Shown here in pieces: positions 9,061-18,176 of a DNA stretch of 64,000 bases. The stretch is taken from positions 14,698 through 78,697 of the forward strand of contig JAZQBI010000069.1 in NCBI GenBank assembly GCA_045545635.1, given 5' to 3'. How positions within the stretch are numbered: position 1 is the first letter of the stretch; every line of letters starts with the position of its first letter. Both the position numbers and the translations under genes were made by a program. Below the pieces are notes generated by a model. That model had not been told where the DNA came from. It made no database searches and saw nothing but the letters and a program-made list of their open reading frames with translations. Origin of the DNA: RGIG8748 sp045545635. GTDB lineage: Bacteria; Bacillota; Clostridia; UMGS1810.

Positions 9061-10248
9061 TTATTCAAACCGCAATGCATCAATGGGATTTAATTTTGCG
9101 GCTTTTTTTGCAGGCAGAAAGCCAAAGCTTACCCCTATGAGAGTTGATATTCCAAAAGAAAGTGCAATTGCTCCCAAAGACGGAAAAGCACTTATATTCA
9201 TAAGACTTCCCACAAGATTTGACAGCAGTATTCCCAGAATAATCCCGATAACACCGCCCATACAGCTCAGGGTTGCCGCTTCTATAACAAAAAGAGTAAG
9301 TATGTCCCGTTGCCTGGTTCCAAGAGCTTTTCGTATTCCGATTTCCTTTGTTCTTTCGCTGACGGTGACAAGCATTATGTTCATTATTCCGATTCCTCCC
9401 ACAAGGAGAGAAATTCCTGCAATGAAAACCAGTGCCCATGTCAGCATGTCTGTTATGTCGTTGACCATATCACGCAGCTCCTTCATACTTGTCACACTGT
9501 AGAAGTCGCTGTTTTCAAGTATTTCGTTGAGCTTTGCTTTAATTGTATCTACAACGGCATCCACTGCATCTTCGCTTTCGGCATAAACATTGAAGCTCCG
9601 TATGGCGGAGTCGCCAAGGAGTCTTGTTGCGTTGGTGTAGGGGATGTACATACATTCATCTGCGGAATTTTCGGAGGAATTATCCTTTTCTTCCAGAACG
9701 CCGATTATGGTATAGGGGATTCCGTTAATTTTCACGGTTTCGCCCAGAGCGGAAGTTTTTCCAAATAAATATTCCTGTATGTACGTTCCGATTACGCAGA
9801 CATTCTGGAGTCTTTCCACATCAACGTAATCAAAAAAACGTCCTTCCGAAACAGTAGTCTTTGTCATTTGGGCATACTCTTCGCTGACACCGGAAACACT
9901 TGTTTCCAGAGAGTCGGAATCAAACCTTGTCCTGACTGTTGCACCCACAGAAACAGATGGAGATATCCCTGCAATAATGTCAGGTCTTTCCCGGCGGATT
10001 TCGTAGATATCGTTTGCAGTGACCTTTCTGGAGCCACCTCTGTCACGGATTGATACCGAAACGGTGGTTGTTCCTATTTCGTCAAACATTCCCGTTACCT
10101 CGCCTGTGATACCGTTCATAAGGCTAACAAGAGTTATAACCGACATTACACCGATGATTATACCGAGCATAGTGAGCAGGGAACGGTTTCTGCTTGCCAG
10201 AATATTGCTTATTGACATTTGAAAGCATTTGCTAAGCTTCATTATCAT
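9061..10248 (-). CDS. MacB-like ABC transporter permease (FtsX family)
   Basis: The 395-residue protein shows the MacB layout: a first membrane segment near residues 18-45 (LLTMLGIIIGVMSVITLVS), an extracytoplasmic MacB-PCD domain of about 220 residues, and three C-terminal FtsX segments with the conserved GGIGIMNIMLVTV-x-ERT-x-EIGIRKA-x-G loop. The start ATG overlaps the stop of the ATPase gene by 4 bases. An alternative ATG two codons later is possible. With the ATPase and the MacA-like adaptor it forms an efflux or lipid/peptide export system of the mechanotransmission type. Gram-positive relatives export antimicrobial peptides or give resistance to them; no substrate can be read here. Confidence 0.92.
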   Translation of the reverse strand: MIMKLSKCFQMSISNILASRNRSLLTMLGIIIGVMSVITLVSLMNGITGEVTGMFDEIGTTTVSVSIRDRGGSRKVTANDIYEIRRERPDIIAGISPSVSVGATVRTRFDSDSLETSVSGVSEEYAQMTKTTVSEGRFFDYVDVERLQNVCVIGTYIQEYLFGKTSALGETVKINGIPYTIIGVLEEKDNSSENSADECMYIPYTNATRLLGDSAIRSFNVYAESEDAVDAVVDTIKAKLNEILENSDFYSVTSMKELRDMVNDITDMLTWALVFIAGISLLVGGIGIMNIMLVTVSERTKEIGIRKALGTRQRDILTLFVIEAATLSCMGGVIGIILGILLSNLVGSLMNISAFPSLGAIALSFGISTLIGVSFGFLPAKKAAKLNPIDALRFE

Positions 10249-10964
10249 TCACCCATACTTTTTCTGATTATTTCGTCGCCCATAGGTTCTCCGTCATAAA
10301 CCAGCTTCCCGTCCGACATACGGAGAACCCTCTTTGCCTGAGCGGCAATGCCGTTGTCGTGGGTTACGAGGATTATGGTGTTTCCGAGGTCATTTAGCAC
10401 ACGAAGAAAGTCAATGACCTCTTTTCCTGTTTTGGAGTCCAGTGCTCCCGTGGGTTCGTCTGCCAGAATAATAGACGGATCTCCTGCAAGAGCTCTTGCT
10501 ATTGACACTCTCTGTTGCTGACCGCCAGATAGCTGAGAGGGCTTGTTTTTGCACTTGTCAAGAAGCCCGACTCTTTCCAGTGCTTTTTTGGCTCTTTCAT
10601 TTTGTTCCTGCTCGCTCATTCGTCTGCATATGAGGGGAACCTTTACGTTTTCCAGCACGTTGAGTTTGGGGAGAAGATTGTACTGCTGAAAAATGAAACC
10701 AAGAGTTATATTCCGTATCCCTGCCAGCTCATCGTCATCCATAGAGCTAACATCGGTACCGTCCAACAGATATGTTCCGCTTGTGGGAGTATCCAGACAT
10801 CCGATAATGTTCATACAGGTGGATTTACCGCTTCCCGACTGACCGATTATTGCCACATATTCTCCCTTGTATATGGAGAAGGAAACCCCGTCGGCGGCTC
10901 TGACAACCGTATCACCTACATAATAGGTTTTGTGAACATCTTTAAATTCAACCAGAGGAATCAC
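10245..10964 (-). CDS. MacB/LolD-type ABC transporter ATP-binding protein
   Basis: The 239-residue ATPase carries Walker A (GQSGSGKST), the signature LSGGQQQR, Walker B (IILADEPTGALD) and the H-loop (VTHD). The start is a GTG at 10964 that overlaps the adaptor stop codon; GGAGGTG lies about 8 bases upstream within the adaptor's last codons. Length and sequence match the LolD/MacB-N ATPases that pair with FtsX-type permeases rather than importers. It sits in the middle of the adaptor-ATPase-permease-SLH operon with overlaps on both sides, implying stoichiometric translation. Confidence 0.95.
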   Translation of the reverse strand: MIPLVEFKDVHKTYYVGDTVVRAADGVSFSIYKGEYVAIIGQSGSGKSTCMNIIGCLDTPTSGTYLLDGTDVSSMDDDELAGIRNITLGFIFQQYNLLPKLNVLENVKVPLICRRMSEQEQNERAKKALERVGLLDKCKNKPSQLSGGQQQRVSIARALAGDPSIILADEPTGALDSKTGKEVIDFLRVLNDLGNTIILVTHDNGIAAQAKRVLRMSDGKLVYDGEPMGDEIIRKSMGE

Positions 10965-12940
10965 TTTCTGTCACCTCCGCTTGGGGGTTGCATACCGCCC
11001 GGTCCCATCATAGGGAATGCCATGCCCGTATTCATTGTTTCGGTTTTTACAATATCATTTTCGGAAAGCCCTGAAATTATTTCTATGTAATTCTTGTCAT
11101 TTAATCCGGTTACAACCTTTACACTCTTGTAACCTTCCGGTGCCTTGTCTGTGACATCCTCTTTTTCTCCCACTACATAGACGATATTATCTCTTGTTAC
11201 TGCACTTTTGGGTATTGCGGTAACATTCTTTACTTCACCGACTACTATTTCTGCATCTATGTTCATACCGGGCAGGAGGTCATCGTCAAATTCGGATATA
11301 ACTATGGTGACAGGATATGAAGTCACGCCGTTTGACTCTGTGCCGTTTATGCTTATGTTGCTTATTTCTCCGAAGTATTCCTTTCCGTTCAGGGCATCGG
11401 CAGTAACTCTCACTTTTTGTCCGGTAGAGATTTTGTTTATGTCAAGCTCGTCAACCATAAGCTCAAATTCAAGTGAGGACATATCATATATCACCGCCAT
11501 AGGCTCCTGACCGGACATGGTGTCAATTTTGTCTCCTGCTTTTATGTTTTTTGTGACAATCTGACCGGAAATAGGTGCGGTAATTCTGTAGTCGTCATCT
11601 GCAGATTTCACCTTTTCCAGATTGTTCAGTGCTTCATCAAGTGCGATTTTTGCATTCTGTATCTGGGATTCGGGAGCGTGCTTACTAAGCTCATCCTTGG
11701 CTTTGCGGTACACAACATCCGCATCCTCTACAGAAATTTTTGCATTTTCTATCTGTGAATCCAGTGAGTAATCATCCATATTGCTCTTTGCTTTTTCGAG
11801 ACCGATTTGGGCATCCTGAAGTGTTATCAGAGCAGTTTCACTCTGGCTCTCAAGAGAAGAGTTTTCCAAAGTGAGAATGATATCTCCGGAGTGTACAGCG
11901 TTCCCTTTTTCTATCATAATATTCTTGACTGTACCGCTTGACTTTGCAGTGATTGTCTTTTCGTTCAAATACTCAAATGTGCCTGCATCATTGCAATATA
12001 CGTCTCCGATATTTGCCGTGGCTTTTGCCGAGGCAGAAAGTGCACCGGGGGATTTTACACGGATGATAACCTCCCTCACACGCATGTTGGACTCCTTTAC
12101 CCGGGATGCGGTGTTAATTCTTACAACCGTTCCTGCAAGAACTTCTCCGCTTCCGATAATTGTTACTTCCGCAGGCTGATTGGTGCTGATTGCGGCGACA
12201 TCGGCTTCATTAAACGGCACCTTGAGATCCAGATATGTATCATTGTATATATGTGCAATGTTCGTGCCTGTGCTGACATAATCTCCCTGCTTAACATACA
12301 GCTCGCCGATTGTTCCGGCAATATTTGATCTTACATACAGGTTCTGAATATCCTTTTGCAGGGTATCATAATTCTGCTGAGCTTTTTCAACAGCCAGATA
12401 GGCGCTTTCCAGAGTTTTTTCGTTATCGGATGTTCTTTGCTTCTTGGATTTCAGTGCATCATCATATGCCTGTTCAGCTTTTTTCTTTGATAGCTCTGCA
12501 CTTTCGAGATTTCTTTTGTTTGCTGTATCGCTTTCTTTTTTGGATTTTGATGCATCATCGTAATTCTGACGGGCACGCATGACTGCCAGCTCCGCATTTT
12601 TTATGTCCTTTTCGATATCGCTCGCATCAATCTGATACAAAAGCTGTCCTTTTGCAACAAGGTCCCCCTCCTCAAAGCCGGCACTTATTACCTCGCCTGT
12701 TACAAGAGAATTTACGGAGTATTCGTCTCTTGGGCGGACAACTGCACTTCCGGTTATGGTAGCGGTTATATCCCGTCTTGAAACCTTGGTCTGAGCTTTT
12801 GCATTTGCATTGGTTTTATCTGCTTTCAAAGCGTTTTTGGCAAAAAAGGCAACACAAAGGACAAGGACTGCAATAAGAATAATTATTGCAATTTTTTTGC
12901 CTTTGCCGATTTTCATTTTATGTGACTCAATTTTTTTCAA
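10961..12940 (-). CDS. MacA/HlyD-type membrane fusion protein with duplicated hairpin
   Basis: The 659-residue protein has an N-terminal membrane anchor (about 15-34) and then two successive lipoyl-plus-coiled-coil hairpins: one at about 75-230 and a second at about 330-460, each a lysine/alanine-rich helical pair between half-lipoyl motifs (VTGEVISAGFEEGD; SSGTVKNIMIEKGN; ISGQIVTKNIKAGD). A beta-barrel and membrane-proximal domain follow, ending in a Met/Gly/Pro-rich tail. Typical MacA proteins are under 400 residues with one hairpin, so this is a tandem form. AGGAGG precedes the ATG by 8 bases. It starts the four-gene operon. In Gram-positives such adaptors act outside the membrane to guide substrate or engage partner wall proteins. 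Confidence 0.9.
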   Translation of the reverse strand: MKKIESHKMKIGKGKKIAIIILIAVLVLCVAFFAKNALKADKTNANAKAQTKVSRRDITATITGSAVVRPRDEYSVNSLVTGEVISAGFEEGDLVAKGQLLYQIDASDIEKDIKNAELAVMRARQNYDDASKSKKESDTANKRNLESAELSKKKAEQAYDDALKSKKQRTSDNEKTLESAYLAVEKAQQNYDTLQKDIQNLYVRSNIAGTIGELYVKQGDYVSTGTNIAHIYNDTYLDLKVPFNEADVAAISTNQPAEVTIIGSGEVLAGTVVRINTASRVKESNMRVREVIIRVKSPGALSASAKATANIGDVYCNDAGTFEYLNEKTITAKSSGTVKNIMIEKGNAVHSGDIILTLENSSLESQSETALITLQDAQIGLEKAKSNMDDYSLDSQIENAKISVEDADVVYRKAKDELSKHAPESQIQNAKIALDEALNNLEKVKSADDDYRITAPISGQIVTKNIKAGDKIDTMSGQEPMAVIYDMSSLEFELMVDELDINKISTGQKVRVTADALNGKEYFGEISNISINGTESNGVTSYPVTIVISEFDDDLLPGMNIDAEIVVGEVKNVTAIPKSAVTRDNIVYVVGEKEDVTDKAPEGYKSVKVVTGLNDKNYIEIISGLSENDIVKTETMNTGMAFPMMGPGGMQPPSGGDRK

Positions 12941-12971
12941 TTAAAAAACCTCCTGAGCGTTGTTTAATTAT

Positions 12972-13001
12972 AATATATAAAATTTTTGTACCTGTTTTCA
13001 A
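12972..13001 (-). promoter_or_regulatory. Possible promoter of the MacA-MacB-SLH operon
   Basis: On the minus strand TTGAAA (13001-12996), an 18-base spacer and TATATT (12977-12972), about 30 bases upstream of the adaptor start. Confidence 0.45.
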
Positions 13002-13082
13002 GACTTAAGCCGTAATATTTACAAATAATTGATAAATTGGTCATAAAAAATTAAAAATGAATCTTCTTCAGAAAAGAAATTC

Positions 13083-13120
13083 ACAAAAAAGACCTCACCC
13101 TTTGCTGTAGTGTGAAGTCC
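13083..13120 (-). terminator. Terminator of the AraC gene
   Basis: On the minus strand GACTTCAC ... GTGAGGTC (one G-U pair) followed by a run of six T, right after the stop of the AraC gene at 13128. Confidence 0.65.
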
Positions 13121-13127
13121 GTAAATA

Positions 13128-13991
13128 TTATTTCTTATTTTTCATAGCATAATGCTTTGGGGATATGCCGAATTTATTTTTGAAAGCTTTGCTGAAAGAG
13201 TAGAGCGAGGCATATTTCAGCATATCGGCAACGTGGTTAACCTTTGCTTTGCCCTCGTTGAGAAGAAGCTTGGCGGTTTCCAGCCGTCTTGTCTGGTAGT
13301 AGTTGAGGATGGTATCTCCCGTGCATCTTTTGAACATATTGGAAAGGTAGCTGTAATTGTAGGAGAATTTTTCCGAAAGCACCGAGAGGTTGTCTATGGT
13401 ATAGATGTGGGTGTCTATATAGTGCATTATCTGCAGGCACAGTCTGTCGGTGGTCTGTGCACGTCTTGGGGTGCCTGAATCTTCGTTTGCATTGTAATTG
13501 CGGAGTATGAGATAGAGGATTTCCTCAAAAATGCAGGACAGAATCTCAGGATTGTAGCTGAGCTTGGCGGAAAGCTCTGCCACTGCAAGAGATACACAAG
13601 CACTAATCTGAGAGCTTGTAAACACTCTGTTTTCATAAGAGCAGATATCGGTTACAATCCGTTTGAGCCCTTTTCGTATTTCGGGATTTCTGGAATTGAA
13701 GGAAAAGAAATCGTACTTGAGCGGATTTTCCACCGAAGATATAATCTGGTGGAAGTCACCGGGGTGGGAGAGGTATATGTCACCTCTTTTTACCGGAGTG
13801 GGGACATCGTTTGTGTATATGACACCCTCGCCGTTTGTAACCACGGTCAGCTCAAACCAGTCTATGTGTGCGTGCTTTGCAATATCCTCGCCCGGAGAAC
13901 AAAAAAGTCTTCCAAGCTGAACAAGCATGGTGTCACGGTAGTACACGGCTTCGCCTACAAAGCTGAAGTCAACATGAAACTTTTTTTGCAC
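13128..13991 (-). CDS. AraC-family transcriptional regulator with cupin sensor domain
   Basis: The 287-residue protein begins at a GTG (13991) with AAAGGAG 9 bases upstream. Residues 20-110 form a cupin (H-x-H-x5-E-type pattern around HAHIDWFE, then GD-x-Y at about 72 and the HPGDFH turn), the usual sugar-sensing domain. The C-terminal 100 residues are a double helix-turn-helix with the family signature (LLNEGKAKVNHVADML ... KAFKNKFGISPKHY). It is divergent from the Gfo/Idh-like gene at 14289 across 297 bases with a strong promoter facing that gene, so it probably regulates it. The effector is unknown. Confidence 0.9.
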   Translation of the reverse strand: MQKKFHVDFSFVGEAVYYRDTMLVQLGRLFCSPGEDIAKHAHIDWFELTVVTNGEGVIYTNDVPTPVKRGDIYLSHPGDFHQIISSVENPLKYDFFSFNSRNPEIRKGLKRIVTDICSYENRVFTSSQISACVSLAVAELSAKLSYNPEILSCIFEEILYLILRNYNANEDSGTPRRAQTTDRLCLQIMHYIDTHIYTIDNLSVLSEKFSYNYSYLSNMFKRCTGDTILNYYQTRRLETAKLLLNEGKAKVNHVADMLKYASLYSFSKAFKNKFGISPKHYAMKNKK

Positions 13992-14148
13992 GGTATTTGT
14001 TCTCCTTTCATAATTTTATAGCTTCATTATAATAAAAACACAAAACAAAATCAACATATTTTGTAGCTGAATTATGCAAAAATGCAATAAAAATAAAAAA
14101 ATGATATGTTTTCGACATTTTGATGGCTTATACCCCAAAGAAAAGATA

Positions 14149-14177
14149 TTGATAAGTAAACGTCAGAGATATATAAT
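14149..14177 (+). promoter_or_regulatory. Sigma-A promoter of the Gfo/Idh-like gene
   Basis: TTGATA (14149-14154), 17-base spacer, TATAAT (14172-14177); implies a leader of about 105 bases. The rest of the 13992-14288 intergenic region is AT-rich with no gene seen. Confidence 0.65.
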
Positions 14178-14288
14178 TATAATGTATATGTGCCTTTTTT
14201 AGCGGTGTATGTGCAAATTTCGTCCCTTTACAAGGATAAAAAATTTTGATAGAATAAATTATAACCTGATAGAAAGGATGTTGCGATT

Positions 14289-15134
14289 ATGAAAAAAATA
14301 GGTTTTGTTGATTATTATATCAGTGAATGGCATGCAAATAATTACCCCGAATTTATAAAAAATGTATGCGAAAAGACAGGTCAGGAATTTGAGGTTGCAT
14401 ATGTATGGGCAGAGGAATATGTATCTCCCGTTGACGGTGTGAATACCGACCAGTGGTGCGAAAAGTTCGGTGCAGAAAAATGCGCTACCATAGACGAGCT
14501 TTGCGAAAAGAGTGATTACATTGTAGTTCTCTCTCCCGATAACCCCGAAAAGCACCTTGAATACGCAAAGGCTGTTCTTAAATACAAGAAGAATACCTAC
14601 ATAGACAAGACTTTTGCACCGGATCTGGAAACCGCAAAGGCTATATTTGCCGAAGCGGAAAAGTATGGTACAAAGTTCTTCTCCACATCGGCACTTCGTT
14701 GTGCAGATGAATTTGAGGGTGCAGATTGCTCTGAGGGACTTATAGTAACAAGCCATTGTCCCGATATAAGCATATATGCAATACACCCCATCGAAATTAT
14801 GGTTTGCCTTATGAAAGCAAAGCCTGTAGCTGTTAAGACTATCGTACAGAACGAAAAGCAGGCTATATCTGTCGTTTCCTTTGAAAACGGAAAAAAAGCA
14901 AGTCTGATATTCGGCTGCGGTTATCCCTTTACAATCAACTGCTGCGGCAAGGATATGAGCTTTGAATATAAGCCTTTGGAATCCGATTTCTTTGGAAATC
15001 TTCTTGCAGATATTCTCAAATTCTTTGAAACCGGCGTAGAACCCTTTGACGGTCAGGAAACATTAAATGTTATCGCAATCCGTGATGCACTTATGAAATC
15101 CGTTGATGTGCCCGATACCTGGGTTGAAATCTGA
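14289..15134 (+). CDS. Short Gfo/Idh/MocA-like oxidoreductase homologue lacking key motifs
   Basis: The 281-residue protein resembles the Gfo/Idh/MocA sugar oxidoreductases in its order of elements: an N-terminal alpha/beta half (IDELCEKSDYIVVLSPDN-like stretch, then an EKH-x-x-x-A helix) and a C-terminal beta sheet domain. Yet the GxGxxG dinucleotide loop expected near residues 8-14 is absent (the segment reads GFVDYYISEW), and the usual EKP catalytic lysine motif is replaced by YIDKTFAPD near 115. It is shorter than the usual 330-400 residues. It may therefore be a non-NAD-dependent or regulatory member; the DKT lysine could still be catalytic. It has a clear AAAGGATG ribosome binding site, its own promoter and a strong terminator, so it is a monocistronic gene under the divergent AraC regulator. 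Confidence 0.6.
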   Translation: MKKIGFVDYYISEWHANNYPEFIKNVCEKTGQEFEVAYVWAEEYVSPVDGVNTDQWCEKFGAEKCATIDELCEKSDYIVVLSPDNPEKHLEYAKAVLKYKKNTYIDKTFAPDLETAKAIFAEAEKYGTKFFSTSALRCADEFEGADCSEGLIVTSHCPDISIYAIHPIEIMVCLMKAKPVAVKTIVQNEKQAISVVSFENGKKASLIFGCGYPFTINCCGKDMSFEYKPLESDFFGNLLADILKFFETGVEPFDGQETLNVIAIRDALMKSVDVPDTWVEI

Positions 15135-15148
15135 TTGTGTATCAAAGC

Positions 15149-15190
15149 CTCTCAAATGTGTCCGATAGGGGACATTTGAGGGGTTTTATT
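15149..15190 (+). terminator. Rho-independent terminator after the Gfo/Idh-like gene
   Basis: CTCAAATGTGTCC-GATA-GGGGACATTTGAG stem followed by GGTTTTATTATTTTT. Confidence 0.85.
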
Positions 15191-15201
15191 ATTTTTAGGT
15201 A

Positions 15202-15230
15202 TATACAAAAATCAATTTTTTTGTTATAAT
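15202..15230 (+). promoter_or_regulatory. Promoter of the adenine deaminase gene
   Basis: TATACA (15202-15207), 17-base spacer, TATAAT (15225-15230), 31 bases before the start codon. Confidence 0.55.
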
Positions 15231-15261
15231 TAAAGAAAACCGAAAAAATGAGAGGTGCACT

Positions 15262-16950
15262 ATGAAAAGATTACTCTACGGCGGAACGGTTATTAATGTC
15301 TTTACGGGGGAAACCGAAAAGGCGAATGTTCTTATAGAAAACGAGACCATAATCGGTGTGGGGGATTATACCCCTGAGGATGCCGATGTAACAGAGGATG
15401 TTTCGGGAAAGTTTATCTGCCCGGGATTTATAGACGGTCACATACATATAGAGAGTACCATGCTTACTCCTGCGGAGCTTGCAAGAGTGTGCGTTCCCCA
15501 CGGAACAACGGGAATTGTTGCAGATCCTCACGAAATGGCAAATGTTTGCGGTGTCAAGGGGATAGAATATATGATGGAAGCAAGCGAGGGCATTCCCATG
15601 ACGGTGTATATCACACTGCCGTCATGTGTTCCCGCCACGGCACTTGATGAGTCGGGAGCCTGCCTCAAGGCAGAAGATATAAATCACCTTTACAGTCATC
15701 CGAGAGTTGTGGGACTTGCAGAAATGATGAATTACCCCGGTGTAATTTTTGACGACAAGGATGTTTGGAAAAAGATTGAGGATGCAAAAAAAGCCCGCAA
15801 AATTGTGGATGGACACGCACCCTTTTTGTCGGGCAGACAGCTCGATAAGTATGTGTCTGCAGGAATTTCCAGCGACCACGAGTGCTCGGACATAAACGAA
15901 GCTAAAGAAAAGCTCAGAAAAGGTCAGCGGATAATGATAAGACAGGGTACTGCCGCAAGGAATCTGGATGACCTTATTTCCCTTTTTGATCCGCCGTATA
16001 GCAGCAGATGTATGCTTGTAACCGACGACAGACATCCTGCGGACCTTGTGAGCGAGGGACATATAGATAACATAATCCGCCTTGCAGTGGCAAAGGGCAA
16101 ATCCCCGATTACGGCAATACAGATGGCAACAATACGCGTGGCAGAGCACTTTGACCTCCGGTTTGTGGGTGCCGTTGCCCCCGGCTACAGAGCAGATATA
16201 CTTGTTCTTTCGGACCTTGACACCGTGGAGGTTGAGGATGTGTACACCTATGGAAACAAGGTGGTATGCGGTAAGGAAATCATATCCTTTGATACCCCAA
16301 AAATCAGTAGCGAGCTTGAGGAAACTGTCCGTAATTCCTTCCATGTAAGAGAGCTTTGCAAGGAAGATTTTTATATAGAACCAAAAGGTGACAGGTGCCG
16401 TGTTATAGAGATAATACCCGGCCAGCTTATTACAAAGGAAAAGCTTTGCCGCATTAACTGGGACGAAAATAACGGAATTGATACCCAAAGGGATATCCTG
16501 AAGCTTGCGGTGATAGAAAGACACAAAAACACAGACCACAGAGGTCTTGGCTTTATAAACGGCATAGGTATGAAAAAAGGTGCAATAGCATCGTCTGTAT
16601 CCCACGATTCCCACAATATAATTGTTATCGGAACAAATGATGAGGATATGGTGATTGCGGCAAATCACATCCGCAGTTTCGGCGGAAATGTGGTTGTGGC
16701 AGACGGTCAGGTTGTAGAGTATATGGCTCTTCCCATTGGCGGACTTATGACAGACCTTCCTGCCGAAAAAATTGCTCTTGACAACGAAAGAGTGAGAAAT
16801 GCCGTGTATGATTTTGGTGTTCCAAAGGAAATAGAGCCCTTTATGAATATGGCGTTTGTGAGCCTGCCTGTTATCCCGTCACTAAAGATGACCACCAGGG
16901 GACTTGCGGATGTGGATAAGCAGGAGTGGGTACCTCTTTTCAAAAAATGA
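15262..16950 (+). CDS. ade: Adenine deaminase
   Basis: The 562-residue protein matches bacterial adenine deaminase (AdeC, about 570-580 residues), which converts adenine to hypoxanthine and ammonia in purine salvage. Visible metal-site motifs of the amidohydrolase fold are DGHIHIES (about 57-64), ADPHEMAN, AEMMNYPG, VDGHAP, SSDHEC and TDDRHPADL, and the C-terminal adenine-deaminase-specific half contains GHRGLGFINGIG-type and SVSHDSHN sequences. GAGAGGTG precedes the ATG. It has its own promoter and its neighbours are unrelated, so it seems to be a single-gene unit. Nothing indicates truncation. Confidence 0.96.
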   Translation: MKRLLYGGTVINVFTGETEKANVLIENETIIGVGDYTPEDADVTEDVSGKFICPGFIDGHIHIESTMLTPAELARVCVPHGTTGIVADPHEMANVCGVKGIEYMMEASEGIPMTVYITLPSCVPATALDESGACLKAEDINHLYSHPRVVGLAEMMNYPGVIFDDKDVWKKIEDAKKARKIVDGHAPFLSGRQLDKYVSAGISSDHECSDINEAKEKLRKGQRIMIRQGTAARNLDDLISLFDPPYSSRCMLVTDDRHPADLVSEGHIDNIIRLAVAKGKSPITAIQMATIRVAEHFDLRFVGAVAPGYRADILVLSDLDTVEVEDVYTYGNKVVCGKEIISFDTPKISSELEETVRNSFHVRELCKEDFYIEPKGDRCRVIEIIPGQLITKEKLCRINWDENNGIDTQRDILKLAVIERHKNTDHRGLGFINGIGMKKGAIASSVSHDSHNIIVIGTNDEDMVIAANHIRSFGGNVVVADGQVVEYMALPIGGLMTDLPAEKIALDNERVRNAVYDFGVPKEIEPFMNMAFVSLPVIPSLKMTTRGLADVDKQEWVPLFKK

Positions 16951-17035
16951 GGACAAAGTTTATAGAAATAACAGATAAGACGATGCACAAAATACACAAG
17001 TTATTCTCTTTTTTTACGATTATACAATTCATAGC

Positions 17036-17064
17036 TTGACATTTGTTTTGAGCTGTGCTTTAAT
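17036..17064 (+). promoter_or_regulatory. Consensus promoter of the CapA-like gene
   Basis: TTGACA (17036-17041), 17-base spacer, TTTAAT (17059-17064), 26 bases before the start codon. Confidence 0.7.
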
Positions 17065-17090
17065 TAGTAAAAATTTTACGGAGGTTTGCT

Positions 17091-18173
17091 ATGAAAACAG
17101 TTCTTTTGGGCGATATTTGCCCCACCACGGAAAACGGTTTTATGTATAAGGAAAAGAGAACGGAGGAGATATTCAGCGATACTCTTCCCATTATGAGAGG
17201 AGCAGACTTTGTTGCGGTTAATCTGGAATGTGCTCTTACGGAACACGAAAATCAGATTGACAAATTCGGTCCTCCCTTAAAGGCTCCGTTGGAGACTGCA
17301 CAGGTTCTTAAAGAGGCAGGGGTAAGCCTTTGCGGACTTAGTAACAACCATGTTTTTGACTATGGCAAAAAGGGTGCATTGGATACAATAAAAGCCCTCA
17401 CCGATGCAGGTGTGGACTATACGGGCTTCGGCGAGAACTATGAGGACTCCCGAAAGAATTATGTAATAGAAAAAGATGGTCAGACCGTTTGCGTTATAGC
17501 CGTGTGCGAACACGAGTATTCCTATGCCCTTGAGGACAGAATGGGAAGCCGTCCCTTTGATGAATTTGAAAGTCTTGAGGATGTACGCGAGGCGGCACAA
17601 AAGTACGACAGAGTAATTGTTATGTACCACGGTGCCAAGGAGCTTTGCCGTTATCCCTCTCCCAGAGTATACAGACTTTGCCATGCAATGGCAAGAGCAG
17701 GCGCGGATGTGGTGCTCTGTCAGCATAGCCACTGCATAGGGGCATACGAAAAATATGAGGATTGCCACATCCTCTACGGTCAGGGTAACTTCCAGTTCTC
17801 CTGGTCAAACAGAGACGAAATGTGGTACACTGCCCTTATGGTGAAATATGACACAGTAACCCACGATATAGAATTTATCCCGTCCAAAATATCAGGACAT
17901 ACCGTTGAACTTGTTAAGGGTGAGGAAAAGGAAGAAATAATGAAAGCCTTCCAAAAACGTAACGATGAGATGCTCAGCGGCGATTGGAAAAAAGGCTGGC
18001 ATACTTTTTGCGAAGAAAACAGAGAATTCTATATGGGTGTTATTGCCAAAAGCGGAAAGTCTGATGCTACAAGATTTGAAAGAGACTACTTTGGTCATAT
18101 GCTGGATTGCGAGGCACATACCGATGTGTGGAGAGAGCTTAATCCTTCATACAACCTTACAAACGAAAAATAA
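17091..18173 (+). CDS. CapA-family (poly-gamma-glutamate synthesis type) metallophosphatase-like protein
   Basis: The 360-residue protein shows the PGA_cap/CapA core: GDICP at the N-terminus, VNLECALT (about 44-51), LSNNHVFDYG (about 84-93), MYHGAKE, LCQHSHCIGAYE and YGQGNFQFSW, all metal-binding loop residues of the calcineurin-like fold. There is no signal peptide or membrane segment, unlike the capsule CapA, so it is a cytoplasmic member of unknown substrate. A good ribosome binding site (GGAGG) and a consensus promoter precede it. Its stop is 3 bases from the convergent AraC gene end, with no clear terminator between, so transcripts may overlap. Confidence 0.85.
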   Translation: MKTVLLGDICPTTENGFMYKEKRTEEIFSDTLPIMRGADFVAVNLECALTEHENQIDKFGPPLKAPLETAQVLKEAGVSLCGLSNNHVFDYGKKGALDTIKALTDAGVDYTGFGENYEDSRKNYVIEKDGQTVCVIAVCEHEYSYALEDRMGSRPFDEFESLEDVREAAQKYDRVIVMYHGAKELCRYPSPRVYRLCHAMARAGADVVLCQHSHCIGAYEKYEDCHILYGQGNFQFSWSNRDEMWYTALMVKYDTVTHDIEFIPSKISGHTVELVKGEEKEEIMKAFQKRNDEMLSGDWKKGWHTFCEENREFYMGVIAKSGKSDATRFERDYFGHMLDCEAHTDVWRELNPSYNLTNEK

Positions 18174-18176
18174 TTT

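Noticed and set aside
16951..17035. Terminator or small gene between adenine deaminase and the CapA-like gene
   Set aside because: Only a T-run without a convincing stem and no frame with a ribosome binding site.
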